A stretch of DNA of 26,481 nucleotides from DASVEG01 sp035540495 (lineage in GTDB: Bacteria > Actinomycetota > Acidimicrobiia > Acidimicrobiales > CADCTF01), in NCBI GenBank assembly GCA_035540495.1, contig DATLGL010000043.1, positions 1 through 26,481 on the forward strand, given 5' to 3'. The translations under genes and the position numbers were made by a program. This document shows, one piece after another, positions 6,210-13,976 of this stretch. Each line of letters starts with the position of its first letter. Positions within the stretch are counted from its first letter, which is position 1. Under the pieces are notes generated by a model. That model searched no databases. It worked only from the letters and a program-made list of their open reading frames with translations, and was not told the DNA's origin.

Positions 6210-7803
6210 CGAGCGCAGCGCTGCGGAGCGAGTCGACGTATACGACACCACTCTCAGGGATGGCTCGCAGCAGGGTGGGATGTCGTTGACGGTCGAGGAC
6301 AAGGTCCGCATCGCCGAGCAGCTCGACACGCTCGGCGTCCAGTACATCGAGGGTGGCTTCGCAGGATCGAACCCGAAGGACGACGAGTTCTTCCGGCGCT
6401 TCCGCGACGGTGAGGCGAAGCTCAAGAACTCGACGCTCGTGGCCTTCGCCATGACCCGACGTGCCGGATCGACGGCAGCGGACGACCCCATCATGGGGGC
6501 GCTCGTCGAGGCAGGCACCGACGTGGTGTGCATCGTCGGGAAGTCATGGGACTACCACGTCACGCAGGCGCTGCAGACGACGCTCGAAGAGGGGATCGCC
6601 ATGGTGCGGGACTCCGTCGAGTGGCTCGTCGGTCAGGGCAAGCGGGTGTTCCTCGACGCCGAGCACTTCTTCGACGGCTACAAGCGCAACCCCGAGTTCG
6701 CGCTCGCCGTCCTCCACGCGGCCGAGGAAGCGGGAGCCGAGGTGCTCGTCCTGTGCGACACGAACGGCGGCACGTTGCCCCACGAGGTCGACCGGATCGT
6801 GCGAGAGGTACGCGCCGCGACGACGGCGCAGATCGGCGTCCACTTCCACGACGACGGCGGCACCGCGGTCGCCAACTCCCTCGCCGGCGTGCTCGCAGGA
6901 GCGACTCAGGTGCAGGGATGCGTGAACGGCTACGGCGAGCGGACCGGCAACGCCAACCTGTGCTCGATCATCCCCGACCTCACCCTCAAGATGGGGATCG
7001 AGACGATCGCGCGGGAGCGGTTCGAGCTGCTGACGCCGGTCGCCCACCACATCAGCGAGCTGGTGAACATCGCGCCCGACCCGCAGTCGCCGTACGTAGG
7101 GGTGTCGGCGTTCGCCCACAAGTCGGGCATCCACACCTCTGCCATCGCGCGCGCCAAGGACGCCTACGAGCACATCGATCCCGACCTCGTCGGCAACGGC
7201 ACCCGCTTCGTGTTGAGCGAGCAGGCCGGCCGCTCGACGGTCGAGCTCAAGGCGAGGGAGGTCGGCCTCGACCTCGACGGCCCTGCCATGGCCCGTCTCC
7301 TCGACGACCTCAAGGCGCTCGAGCACCGCGGCTTCCACTTCGAGGCGGCCGACGGGTCTCTCGAGCTCCTGATGCGGTCGGCGTCGGGGTGGAGGCAGGA
7401 CTTCTTCGAGATCGAGTCGTTCCGGATCATCAGCGAGCACCGCGAGAACGGCACGTTCAGCACCGAGGCGACGATCAAGGTCCACGTCGGCGACCAACGC
7501 CTGGTGGCGACGGCCGAGGGGAACGGTCCGGTCAACGCCCTCGACGGCGCGCTGCGCAGCGCGATCGGCCAGGCGTACCCGTCGCTCGCCGCGCTCCACC
7601 TGACCGACTACAAGGTCCGCGTGCTCGACACCGGCCAGGGCACCGGCGCCGTCACTCGGGTGCTCATCGACTCCACCGACGGCGAGACCTCGTGGTCGAC
7701 GATCGGCGTCAGCGAGAACATCATCGAGGCGTCATGGCAGGCCCTCTTCGACTCGATCGTCTACGGGTTGTTGCGAGCGGCGGCCCAGGGGCAGGATTCC
7801 TGA
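6202..7803 (+). CDS. cimA: (R)-citramalate synthase
   Basis: The 533-residue enzyme has the HMGL-like TIM barrel (about 10-290) with DTTLRDGSQ (15-23), the metal-binding HFHDD (His214, His216) and GYGERTGNANL (243-253), followed by a LeuA-type C-terminal regulatory domain (about 380-525). Length and text such as VQYIEGGFAGSNPKDDEFF and the HKSGIHTSA segment match the CimA family rather than 2-isopropylmalate synthase LeuA. It condenses acetyl-CoA with pyruvate to citramalate, the first step of threonine-independent isoleucine synthesis. The C-terminal domain in this family usually senses the end product, here expected to be isoleucine. The gene starts inside the ilvE end and is followed 3 nt later by a hypothetical gene. 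LeuA remains a less likely alternative. Confidence 0.88.
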   Translation: MPDERSAAERVDVYDTTLRDGSQQGGMSLTVEDKVRIAEQLDTLGVQYIEGGFAGSNPKDDEFFRRFRDGEAKLKNSTLVAFAMTRRAGSTAADDPIMGALVEAGTDVVCIVGKSWDYHVTQALQTTLEEGIAMVRDSVEWLVGQGKRVFLDAEHFFDGYKRNPEFALAVLHAAEEAGAEVLVLCDTNGGTLPHEVDRIVREVRAATTAQIGVHFHDDGGTAVANSLAGVLAGATQVQGCVNGYGERTGNANLCSIIPDLTLKMGIETIARERFELLTPVAHHISELVNIAPDPQSPYVGVSAFAHKSGIHTSAIARAKDAYEHIDPDLVGNGTRFVLSEQAGRSTVELKAREVGLDLDGPAMARLLDDLKALEHRGFHFEAADGSLELLMRSASGWRQDFFEIESFRIISEHRENGTFSTEATIKVHVGDQRLVATAEGNGPVNALDGALRSAIGQAYPSLAALHLTDYKVRVLDTGQGTGAVTRVLIDSTDGETSWSTIGVSENIIEASWQALFDSIVYGLLRAAAQGQDS

Positions 7804-7806
7804 GCC

Positions 7807-8328
7807 ATGGCGCAGCCCGATTACGTCCCCGTGAACCCAGGTGACCGCGTCCGCGAGTCGGAGGCGCTGCCGCCGCCCAAGCGGTGGACCGCGACCCGCC
7901 CCGGCGAGCTCCGGGGTCTGCGGCCGCCGGAGGGGGACGCGTTCGGGCATCCCGGTCCCGACCAGGGCTATGCGCTCAAGCTGGCCCGCCAGCTGAAGGA
8001 TCGCCTCGAACTCGACGCGGGAGAGCACGCGGAAGACGCCATCGCCGGCTGCCTCGGCGTTGCGTTGAAGCGGGCGTCGATCTTCGGGCGGGCGCCGGTG
8101 ATCTACGACCTCGAGCTGGCGTTCACCCTGTTCGGCTTCCTCGGCGAGGCCCCACGCGAGCTCGTGACGTGGCGGCGCGAGTTGTTCGATGCCGCGTCCC
8201 ACCACTACTGGGACCAGCGGGAGATCGTCGACCTCGTGCCCGAGGAGACGCTGCGTCTCACGCCCGCGGAGGTCGCGTCACGCGTGCCGGCGGATTGGCG
8301 ATCGCTGATCGACGCATCCGACGGCTGA
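7807..8328 (+). CDS. conserved hypothetical protein in the leu operon
   Basis: I do not recognise a named family. The 173-residue product is soluble, with a proline-rich N-terminus (VPVNPGDRVRESEALPPPKRW) and a mostly helical remainder. A middle segment KLARQLKDRLELDAGEHAEDAIAGCLGVALKRASIFGRAPVIYDLELAFTLFGF is split here only by my reading into about three helices, followed by a Trp/His-rich part (WRRELFDAASHHYWDQREIVDLV). No signal peptide, metal site or catalytic motif is evident. It lies 3 nt after cimA and 5 nt before the epoxide-hydrolase-like gene, so it is almost certainly co-transcribed. The reading frame has the same codon style as its neighbours, which supports it being real. Confidence 0.75.
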   Translation: MAQPDYVPVNPGDRVRESEALPPPKRWTATRPGELRGLRPPEGDAFGHPGPDQGYALKLARQLKDRLELDAGEHAEDAIAGCLGVALKRASIFGRAPVIYDLELAFTLFGFLGEAPRELVTWRRELFDAASHHYWDQREIVDLVPEETLRLTPAEVASRVPADWRSLIDASDG

Positions 8329-8333
8329 CGACC

Positions 8334-9185
8334 ATGACGGCGCTCAGCGACTACGAGAAGCTCGAGTTCGTCGTCGGCGACTTCACCTTCGACGCCCTCG
8401 CGGCCGGACCGGACGAGGGCGACGTCGTCATCCTCCTCCACGGCTTCCCCGAGACGTCGTACGAGTGGCGGCACCAGCTCGATGCCCTCGCCGAGGCGGG
8501 CTACCGCGCGGTGGCGCCCGACCAGCGTGGGTACTCGCCGAGGGCGCGGCCGGCTGCCGTGGAGGCGTACCGGATCGACCATCTGTCGGCCGATGTGCTC
8601 GCTATCGCCGACACCCTCAACGCCCACCGTTTCCACCTCGTCGGCCACGACTGGGGTTCGGGTCCGGCGTGGTACATCGCGGGGCGCTGGCCCGAGCGAC
8701 TGAAGACCGTGACGTCCGTGTCGGTGCCGCACCCGAAGGCGTTCGGCGCGGTCTACAACGGCGACATCCCCGGCGACCAGAAGGAGAAGTCCGCGTACAT
8801 GGACTTTTTCCGCCAGGAGGGCACGGCGGAGGACGCCATGCTTCCAGGGATGCGCGACATGTTCATCGGCTCCGGCCTCGGCGACGAGGTCGCCGACGCG
8901 CACGCCCGCATCGTCGGTACCCGTGAGGGACTGACCGGCGGACTGAACTGGTACCGGGCGAACCACATCGAGACGATGGACGTCCCCGAGATCGAGGTGC
9001 CGACCCTCTTCATCTGGTCGGACGGTGACCTCTTCCTCGGACGCGAGGCCGCGGAGGCGACCGAGCGGTGGGTGAAGGGCCCGTACCGGTTCGAGGTCAT
9101 CGAGGGCGTCGACCACTGGGTGCCGGAGAAGGCGCCGGAGCGGGTGAACCAGCTCCTCCTCGAGCACTTCAGCTCGAACGCGTAG
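8334..9185 (+). CDS. epoxide hydrolase-like alpha/beta hydrolase
   Basis: The 283-residue protein is an alpha/beta hydrolase with an Asp nucleophile: HGFPE forms the oxyanion loop (His36), GHDWGS carries Asp106, Asp230 or Asp232 in WSDGDLF is the acid, and His261 in GVDHWVPE is the base. Tyr155 in SAYMDFF and Tyr207 in NWYR match the two lid tyrosines that activate the epoxide oxygen. This favours an epoxide hydrolase over a haloalkane dehalogenase, whose halide-binding Trp/Asn pattern is not seen. The substrate is unknown and there is no export signal. The ATG at 8334 begins the conserved domain; the frame is open further upstream but overlaps the preceding gene. It is last in the leu operon, and its end overlaps the convergent anti-sigma-like gene by 17 bp. 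Confidence 0.85.
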   Translation: MTALSDYEKLEFVVGDFTFDALAAGPDEGDVVILLHGFPETSYEWRHQLDALAEAGYRAVAPDQRGYSPRARPAAVEAYRIDHLSADVLAIADTLNAHRFHLVGHDWGSGPAWYIAGRWPERLKTVTSVSVPHPKAFGAVYNGDIPGDQKEKSAYMDFFRQEGTAEDAMLPGMRDMFIGSGLGDEVADAHARIVGTREGLTGGLNWYRANHIETMDVPEIEVPTLFIWSDGDLFLGREAAEATERWVKGPYRFEVIEGVDHWVPEKAPERVNQLLLEHFSSNA

Positions 9186-10218
9186 CCCCCGCCTCCTGCT
9201 TCCACCGGTCGAGATCGACCTGTCGGATGCCGTTCGCAACGGCGTCGACGATGCCTGGGCGGTGGTTGCCCTCGATGACGACCTCCACCACCAGGCCGTC
9301 CGAGAGCCAGAGGAGGTTCGTGCGACGCCCTGCGATGACCTCGAACGCCGTGCGTCCGGCCACCATGCGCAGGTCGAACCGGTCTGCGCTGTCGAGGCGG
9401 TCGTCGAGACGGTCGTACAGCGCGACCTGATCGCCCGGGTACTGGCGGACCGTCACGGACGTCGATCCGTCGTACTGCAGCTCGAGGTAGGAGCCCTCCT
9501 CCTGGACGAGCGGACCTTCGACCGACGGGGCGAGGCCTCTGGGGAACCCTGATGCGGAGTCGAAGCCCGGGCGTCCGGCACGGGGCAGGAGGGTCTCGGC
9601 GGCAGCGAGGAGCTGCTCCCGATCGAGCCCCCATGAGCGGAGGACGACCGTGCGGTCCGCCTCGCGCCAGCCGAGCCTTGCCATCCCCGACGACGCCGGC
9701 ACGAACAGGATCGCCTCGTGGCCGCGCACGACCACTCGCTCGGTGCCGGGCGCGTCGTCGCCCAACCCGTAATCGGCCGTCGTGGCGAGCACGAAGAGGA
9801 TCGCCTCGGTCGAAGGACCCGATCGGAACGTCTGCAGGTACGTCCGGCGGTCGACCTGTCGAACGGCGTCGTCGGATGCGTGCGCGGGCGTGAACCCGTC
9901 GGCCTCGAGGACGAACGCCGGTGTGTGCGCCTGTGCGGGTGTCGGGGCGCTGGTGTCAGGTTGCGAGGCTGTCGCACCGTCGGCCGGCGTCGTCGCCACG
10001 CGGCGGCCGTCGTCGGACGTCGTACCGAGCTGCGTCGTGAGCACGCCGCCGATCGCGACGACGCCGGCGGCGACCGTCGCAGAACGGAGCACGACCCGGC
10101 GCTTCGCCCGTTGCTTCACGGCGGCATCGACACGGGTGCGGGCCCGCGGGCTGGGCGAGGCCAACGCCGCTCGCTCCTCGAGCGCGTCGCGCAGCTCGTC
10201 TTCGTCGAAGGTCTTCAT
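9169..10218 (-). CDS. membrane-anchored putative anti-sigma factor
   Basis: The 349-residue protein has a short charged cytoplasmic N-terminus (1-40), one membrane helix (about 42-62, VVLRSATVAAGVVAIGGVL) and a large external domain that follows a Thr/Pro/Ser-rich linker (about 70-95). This topology, and the 4-nt ATGA overlap with the upstream ECF sigma gene, suggest an anti-sigma or sigma-regulatory protein. I see no zinc-binding HxxxCxxC motif, so it is not a standard ZAS-type anti-sigma factor. The external domain is mostly beta-like, with no recognisable enzymatic motif; it may be the sensing part. The ATG at 10218 was chosen over longer in-frame extensions because those run inside the sigma gene. 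The assignment rests mainly on topology and gene order. Confidence 0.7.
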   Translation of the reverse strand: MKTFDEDELRDALEERAALASPSPRARTRVDAAVKQRAKRRVVLRSATVAAGVVAIGGVLTTQLGTTSDDGRRVATTPADGATASQPDTSAPTPAQAHTPAFVLEADGFTPAHASDDAVRQVDRRTYLQTFRSGPSTEAILFVLATTADYGLGDDAPGTERVVVRGHEAILFVPASSGMARLGWREADRTVVLRSWGLDREQLLAAAETLLPRAGRPGFDSASGFPRGLAPSVEGPLVQEEGSYLELQYDGSTSVTVRQYPGDQVALYDRLDDRLDSADRFDLRMVAGRTAFEVIAGRRTNLLWLSDGLVVEVVIEGNHRPGIVDAVANGIRQVDLDRWKQEAGATRSS

Positions 10219-10715
10219 CGTTCGATCACCTCTCGGAGCTCTGCGAGGGCGCGGTGCACCATCGACTTCACGGTTCCTGGCTTCACCCCGAGGGTCGCGG
10301 CGATCTCCGCCTCCGACAGGTCGTCGTAGTAGCGGAGGACCAGCGCGGCCCGACGTGTCGGAGCCAACCGCCGCAAGGCGTCGGAGAGCTCGTCCGCCTG
10401 CAGCTCGACGGCCTGGTCGCGGGGGTCGTCGCCGCGGTTGCGAACAGCACGCTCGAGGCGCCGCCGGCGAAGCGTCGAACGCGCGCCGTTGACGACGCTC
10501 GTGCGGACGTAGCCGCCGGGGTTCGCCGTCGTCTCCCACCGCTGGTGGAGGCGCACGAACGCGTCCTGCACGATCTCCTCGGCCAGCGCGTTCGAGTCGA
10601 CCAGGAGGAACGCGAGCCGAACCATCCGGTCGTACTCATCGGCGAAGACCTCGTCGAACGACCTCGCGGTCACCGGCGCGACCTCGTCGTCCGTCACGAG
10701 CTCAGGGGCAGCCAT
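10215..10715 (-). CDS. ECF-type RNA polymerase sigma factor (SigE family)
   Basis: The 166-residue product has sigma region 2 (about 17-85, with FADEYDRMVRLAFLL, QDAFVRLHQRW and YVRTSVVNGARS) and region 4 (about 110-160, with the helix-turn-helix LSEAEIAATLGVKPGTVKSMVHRAL), and lacks regions 1 and 3, as ECF sigma factors do. It would direct polymerase to a small stress regulon. The ATG at 10715 is preferred to a GTG at 10733: an ECF-like promoter has its -10 CGTC at 10727-10730, so transcription probably begins downstream of that GTG. The gene is followed by the membrane protein with an ATGA overlap and preceded, 42 bp upstream, by a small membrane protein on the same strand. The inducing signal is unknown. 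Confidence 0.92.
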   Translation of the reverse strand: MAAPELVTDDEVAPVTARSFDEVFADEYDRMVRLAFLLVDSNALAEEIVQDAFVRLHQRWETTANPGGYVRTSVVNGARSTLRRRRLERAVRNRGDDPRDQAVELQADELSDALRRLAPTRRAALVLRYYDDLSEAEIAATLGVKPGTVKSMVHRALAELREVIER

Positions 10716-10726
10716 ACACCCGCCAC

Positions 10727-10752
10727 GACGCACGACGGTGACGAGTGGTTCC
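10727..10752 (-). promoter_or_regulatory. ECF-type autoregulatory promoter of the sigma gene
   Basis: On the minus strand GGAACC (10747-10752) is separated by 16 nt from CGTC (10727-10730), 11 nt before the sigma ATG. GGAAC with CGTC/CGTT at this spacing is the classic ECF sigma promoter pattern, so the sigma factor probably drives its own gene. The predicted start of transcription falls between CGTC and the ATG. Confidence 0.6.
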
Positions 10753-10757
10753 CGAGG

Positions 10758-10994
10758 TCACCAGATCTCGACGTCTGAGCCCTTGTGCGCCTCGATCGCC
10801 TTGTGGCGGTTGCGGTCGCGTCGCTCGGCGCGTCGAGCGAGCAGGCGCCGGCGAAGCAGGAGAACGGCGCCGACGACGGTCGCCAGCCACGCGGCGGCGA
10901 TCGCGAGACCGAAGTACCACGGCAGCGTGCGGGGGAGGTCGCAGTCGTCCAGCGCACCGGTGCACTGGGCGACGATCAGGGGGATCCCGAGCAC
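10758..10994 (-). CDS. small single-span membrane protein
   Basis: The 78-residue product has one clear membrane helix (about 27-47, YFGLAIAAAWLATVVGAVLLL) followed by a strongly basic segment (RRRLLARRAERRDRNRHK) that should lie in the cytoplasm, leaving the N-terminus outside. Two Cys in the external part (CTGALDDC) could form a disulfide. I do not recognise a family. The GTG start at 10994 is supported by TAGTGT 6 nt upstream, a leaderless-type promoter. The gene lies 42 bp before the ECF sigma gene on the same strand and is divergent from the acyl-CoA dehydrogenase, with 17 bp between the starts. Read-through into the sigma gene is possible, so a role with it is conceivable but unproven. 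Confidence 0.7.
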   Translation of the reverse strand: MLGIPLIVAQCTGALDDCDLPRTLPWYFGLAIAAAWLATVVGAVLLLRRRLLARRAERRDRNRHKAIEAHKGSDVEIW

Positions 10995-11011
10995 GCTGCA
11001 ACACTAGAGAC
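10995..11011. promoter_or_regulatory. 17-bp divergent promoter with overlapping -10 boxes
   Basis: The gap between two GTG starts holds minus-strand TAGTGT (11001-11006), 6 nt before the small membrane gene, and plus-strand AACACT (11000-11005), 6 nt before the acyl-CoA dehydrogenase. The two boxes cover almost the same bases. AACACT departs from TANNNT at its first base, so the plus-strand assignment is weaker. Confidence 0.4.
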
Positions 11012-12157
11012 GTGCAGCCACTGACCCTCTCCGACGAGCAGCGCGAGTTCCGGGCGGTGCTGCGCCAGTTCGCCGACGACAAGATCGCGCCGTACGCAGC
11101 CGAGATCGACGAACGGGCAGAGTTCCCGTGGCAGACGTTCGAAGCGTGCCGGTCGATGGATCTCCCGGCACTCGGGATCCCCGTCGAGTACGGCGGGTCC
11201 GGTGCCGACTCGGTGACGCAGGCGATCATGGTCGAGGAGCTCGCTCGTGCGTGTGCCTCGACCTGTCTGACGATCATCATCTCGAAGCTCGGGATGATCC
11301 CGGTGATGCAGTGGGGGAGCGAGGAGCTCAAGGCCCGCTACGTCCCGAAGATCGCGAGCGGCGAGTGGCAGGCGTCGTACTGCCTGTCGGAGCCGGACGC
11401 CGGCAGCGATGTCGCCGCGATGAAGACGCGCGCCGTCCGAGACGGTGACTCCTACGTGCTGACCGGCACGAAGTACTGGATCACCAACGCCGGCATCTCG
11501 AACACCTACACCGTCTTCGCCAAGACCGATCCCGACGCCGGGCATCGCGGCATCTCCTGCTTCCTCGTCGAGGCCGACTGGGGCGTGCAGGTGCCGAAAC
11601 TCGAGAAGAAGCTCGGCGTGCGCGGGTCGCCCACGGGGGAGGTGCTCTTCGACGGCGTGCGGGTGCCGGCCGAGAACCGCATCGGCGAAGAAGGGCAGGG
11701 CTTCTACATCGCGATGGCGACGCTCGACCGCAGCCGCCCGACCATCGGCGCGCAGGCGGTGGGCATCGCGCAGGGCGCCATCGACCACGCCGCGCGGTAC
11801 ATGAAGGAGCGCCAGCAGTTCGGCCGTCCGATCGCCGAGCTCCAGGCGCTCCAGTTCATGCTGGCCGACATGGCGATGAAGACGGAGGCTGCGCGTCAGC
11901 TCGTCTACAAGGCGTGCGCTCTGGTCGACGAGGGTGATCCCCGAGGCGAGCTCACGATGGCGGGGGCCATGGCGAAGTGCTTCGCGTCTGACACCGCGAT
12001 GGAAGTGACGACCAATGGCGTCCAGCTCCTCGGTGGCTACGGCTACACCAAGGACTTCCCGATGGAGCGCTTCATGCGCGACGCGAAGATCACGCAGATC
12101 TACGAGGGGACCAACCAGATCCAGCGCGTCGTGATGGCGAAGCGCCTCCTCGGCTGA
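11012..12157 (+). CDS. acyl-CoA dehydrogenase
   Basis: The 381-residue protein has the usual length and three-part fold of an FAD-dependent acyl-CoA dehydrogenase: an N-terminal helical domain, a middle beta domain with YCLSEPDAGSD (acyl-CoA/FAD contact) and WITNAG, and a C-terminal helical domain with RQQFGRPIAELQ and GGYGYTKDFPMERFMRD. Glu365 in QIYEGTNQIQR sits at the catalytic-base position of short-chain acyl-CoA dehydrogenases. It introduces the alpha-beta double bond of an acyl-CoA, passing electrons to ETF. Short-chain (butyryl-type) or branched-chain substrates are plausible but not decidable. The GTG at 11012 begins at the conserved domain (LTLSDEQREFR); the longer frame is antisense to the small membrane gene. 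No beta-oxidation partner gene lies next to it. Confidence 0.93.
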   Translation: MQPLTLSDEQREFRAVLRQFADDKIAPYAAEIDERAEFPWQTFEACRSMDLPALGIPVEYGGSGADSVTQAIMVEELARACASTCLTIIISKLGMIPVMQWGSEELKARYVPKIASGEWQASYCLSEPDAGSDVAAMKTRAVRDGDSYVLTGTKYWITNAGISNTYTVFAKTDPDAGHRGISCFLVEADWGVQVPKLEKKLGVRGSPTGEVLFDGVRVPAENRIGEEGQGFYIAMATLDRSRPTIGAQAVGIAQGAIDHAARYMKERQQFGRPIAELQALQFMLADMAMKTEAARQLVYKACALVDEGDPRGELTMAGAMAKCFASDTAMEVTTNGVQLLGGYGYTKDFPMERFMRDAKITQIYEGTNQIQRVVMAKRLLG

Positions 12158-12161
12158 CTGA

Positions 12162-12174
12162 CGCGAAATTCGCG
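12162..12174. repeat. 13-bp palindrome upstream of the ABC exporter
   Basis: CGCGAAATTCGCG is a perfect inverted repeat with a single central base (arms CGCGAA and TTCGCG). It lies 4 nt after the acyl-CoA dehydrogenase stop and 39 bp before the first exporter gene, in the only gap (55 bp) between them. It could be an operator for a dimeric repressor; no T-run follows, so it is not a typical terminator. Confidence 0.45.
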
Positions 12175-12212
12175 AGACGGGCGCGGAGCACGAGTCGTAG
12201 CGTCGCCGGGCC

Positions 12213-13976
12213 ATGTCGCAGCGTCGCCGGCCGGAAGCCGCCCTGCTCCTCGAGACGCTTCGCCCCGAGCGCCGGTGGACCGCGGGCGTCCTCGGCGTGC
12301 TCATCGTCGCGCTGCTCCTCCGGCTCGCCATGCCCGCGCTGCTCGGACGGTTCGTCGATCACGCCATCCAGCGCGATCCGCTCGGAGCGTTGCTCCAGGT
12401 GGCGGGCGCGTATGTCGTAGCGGCCCTCGTCGCCGAGGCGCTCCAGCTGGGCGTGATGTGGGGGTCGGTCCAGCTCTCGTGGCGAGCAGGCAACCGCCTT
12501 CGTGAGCGATTGGCTCGGCACGCGGTGCGGCTCGAGATGGCGTGGCACGGCAAGCACAGCCCCGGCCAGCTGATCGAGCGCATCGACGGCGACGTCGAGG
12601 CGCTGGTCGTCTTCTTCACCAACGTCGTCGTGCACGTTCTCGGCAACGTCGTGCTGATGATCGGGATGCTGATCGTGGCGTTCCTGATCGATCCGCGCGC
12701 CGGGCTCCTGCTGATCGTCGCCGCCATCGCCGGCGGCACCGTGCTCGTCCGCTTGCGAATGGCAGCCGTGCCGGCGCGCGAGGCCGAACGGGAGGCGAAC
12801 GCGATCCTCTACGGCGACCTCGAGGAGCGCCTCGGCGGACTGGAAGACCTCCGCGCGAACGGCGCAGGCGCCTACGCGGTCCACCGGCTGCACCGGAACA
12901 GTTCGAGGTCGTGGCACGCCGCGCGGCGCGCGGCGCTGCTCGGCGACGGGTCGTACGCGCTGGCGGCGGTCACCTTCGCCAGCGGGTCCGTAGCGACGCT
13001 CGCGCTCGGCTTCGTCCTCCACGGCCGAGGTGCGATGACCGTCGGCCAGGTACTCGCGCTGTTCCGCTACAGCGAGATGCTGCGCCAGCCGCTCGAAGCG
13101 ATCGCCGAGCAGATGAAGGAGTTCCAGAAGGCGATCGCGGGTGCGCGCCGCGCGTCCGCCATCCTCAACACCGAGCCGACGATCGCTGACGGCCCGCTCG
13201 ACCCACCGGCGACTACGGGAGCCCTTCCTGTCGTGTTCGAGAACGTCACGTTCGCCTACGCGCCGGGCGCCGACGCGGCCGTCGAGCACATCGACCTCGC
13301 CGTCGCCGCCGGCACCCATCTCGGCGTCATCGGACGCACCGGCAGCGGGAAGACGACGCTCGGCCGGCTCGTCCTCCGCCTGTGGGACGTCACCGACGGG
13401 CGCGTCACCGTCGGCGGCATCGATGTCCGCGACTACCGCCTCGAGGCGCTGCGCTCGCGCGTCGCCGTGGTGACGCAGGACGTCGAGCTGTTCCGGGCGA
13501 CGTTGCGCGACAACCTCACGCTCTTCGGCGCCCGCGCCGTCAGCGACGACGACCTGATCGGGATCCTGCACCGGGTCGGCCTCGACGACTGGCTGACGGC
13601 GCAGCCTGACGGGCTCGACACCGAGCTCCACGGCGGACAGAGCCTGTCGGCCGGCGAGGCGCAGCTGCTGGCGTTCGCCCGGGCCTTCCTCGCCGATCCG
13701 GCCGTCGTGATCCTCGACGAGGCGTCGAGCCGGCTCGATCCCGTCACCGAGGCTCACATCACCGAGGCCATGCACGCGCTCCTCGAGGGGCGCACCGCGA
13801 TCATCGTCGCCCACCGCCTCAGCACCCTCGACGAGGTCGACGAGATCGCGGTGGTGCACGACGGGCACGTCGTCGAGCACGGTCCGAGGGCGGCCCTCGC
13901 CGCCGACCCAGACAGCCGGTACTCGCACATGCTCCAGGTGTCGCACGACGGCCTGCTCGCGGAGGAGGTGGCCTGA
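12213..13976 (+). CDS. ABC exporter half-transporter with canonical catalytic Glu
   Basis: The 587-residue protein fuses a six-helix exporter membrane domain (about 20-310) to a nucleotide-binding domain (about 338-580). The Walker A GRTGSGKTT (374-382), Walker B VVILDE with catalytic Glu503, D-loop SSRLD and H-loop His534 are intact. The signature motif is LSAGE (478-482) instead of LSGGQ. It is followed by a second half-transporter with a 1-nt stop/start overlap, and the two should form a heterodimer. Its deviant signature pairs with the partner's non-catalytic Walker B, so only one ATP site would be fully active. The substrate could be a lipid, peptide or drug and cannot be read. The ATG at 12213 starts at the conserved N-terminus. 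Confidence 0.92.
   Translation: MSQRRRPEAALLLETLRPERRWTAGVLGVLIVALLLRLAMPALLGRFVDHAIQRDPLGALLQVAGAYVVAALVAEALQLGVMWGSVQLSWRAGNRLRERLARHAVRLEMAWHGKHSPGQLIERIDGDVEALVVFFTNVVVHVLGNVVLMIGMLIVAFLIDPRAGLLLIVAAIAGGTVLVRLRMAAVPAREAEREANAILYGDLEERLGGLEDLRANGAGAYAVHRLHRNSSRSWHAARRAALLGDGSYALAAVTFASGSVATLALGFVLHGRGAMTVGQVLALFRYSEMLRQPLEAIAEQMKEFQKAIAGARRASAILNTEPTIADGPLDPPATTGALPVVFENVTFAYAPGADAAVEHIDLAVAAGTHLGVIGRTGSGKTTLGRLVLRLWDVTDGRVTVGGIDVRDYRLEALRSRVAVVTQDVELFRATLRDNLTLFGARAVSDDDLIGILHRVGLDDWLTAQPDGLDTELHGGQSLSAGEAQLLAFARAFLADPAVVILDEASSRLDPVTEAHITEAMHALLEGRTAIIVAHRLSTLDEVDEIAVVHDGHVVEHGPRAALAADPDSRYSHMLQVSHDGLLAEEVA

Noticed and set aside
10716..10733. GTG 10733 as sigma factor start
   Set aside because: The extra six residues are encoded upstream of or within the predicted ECF -10 region, so they would not be in the main transcript.
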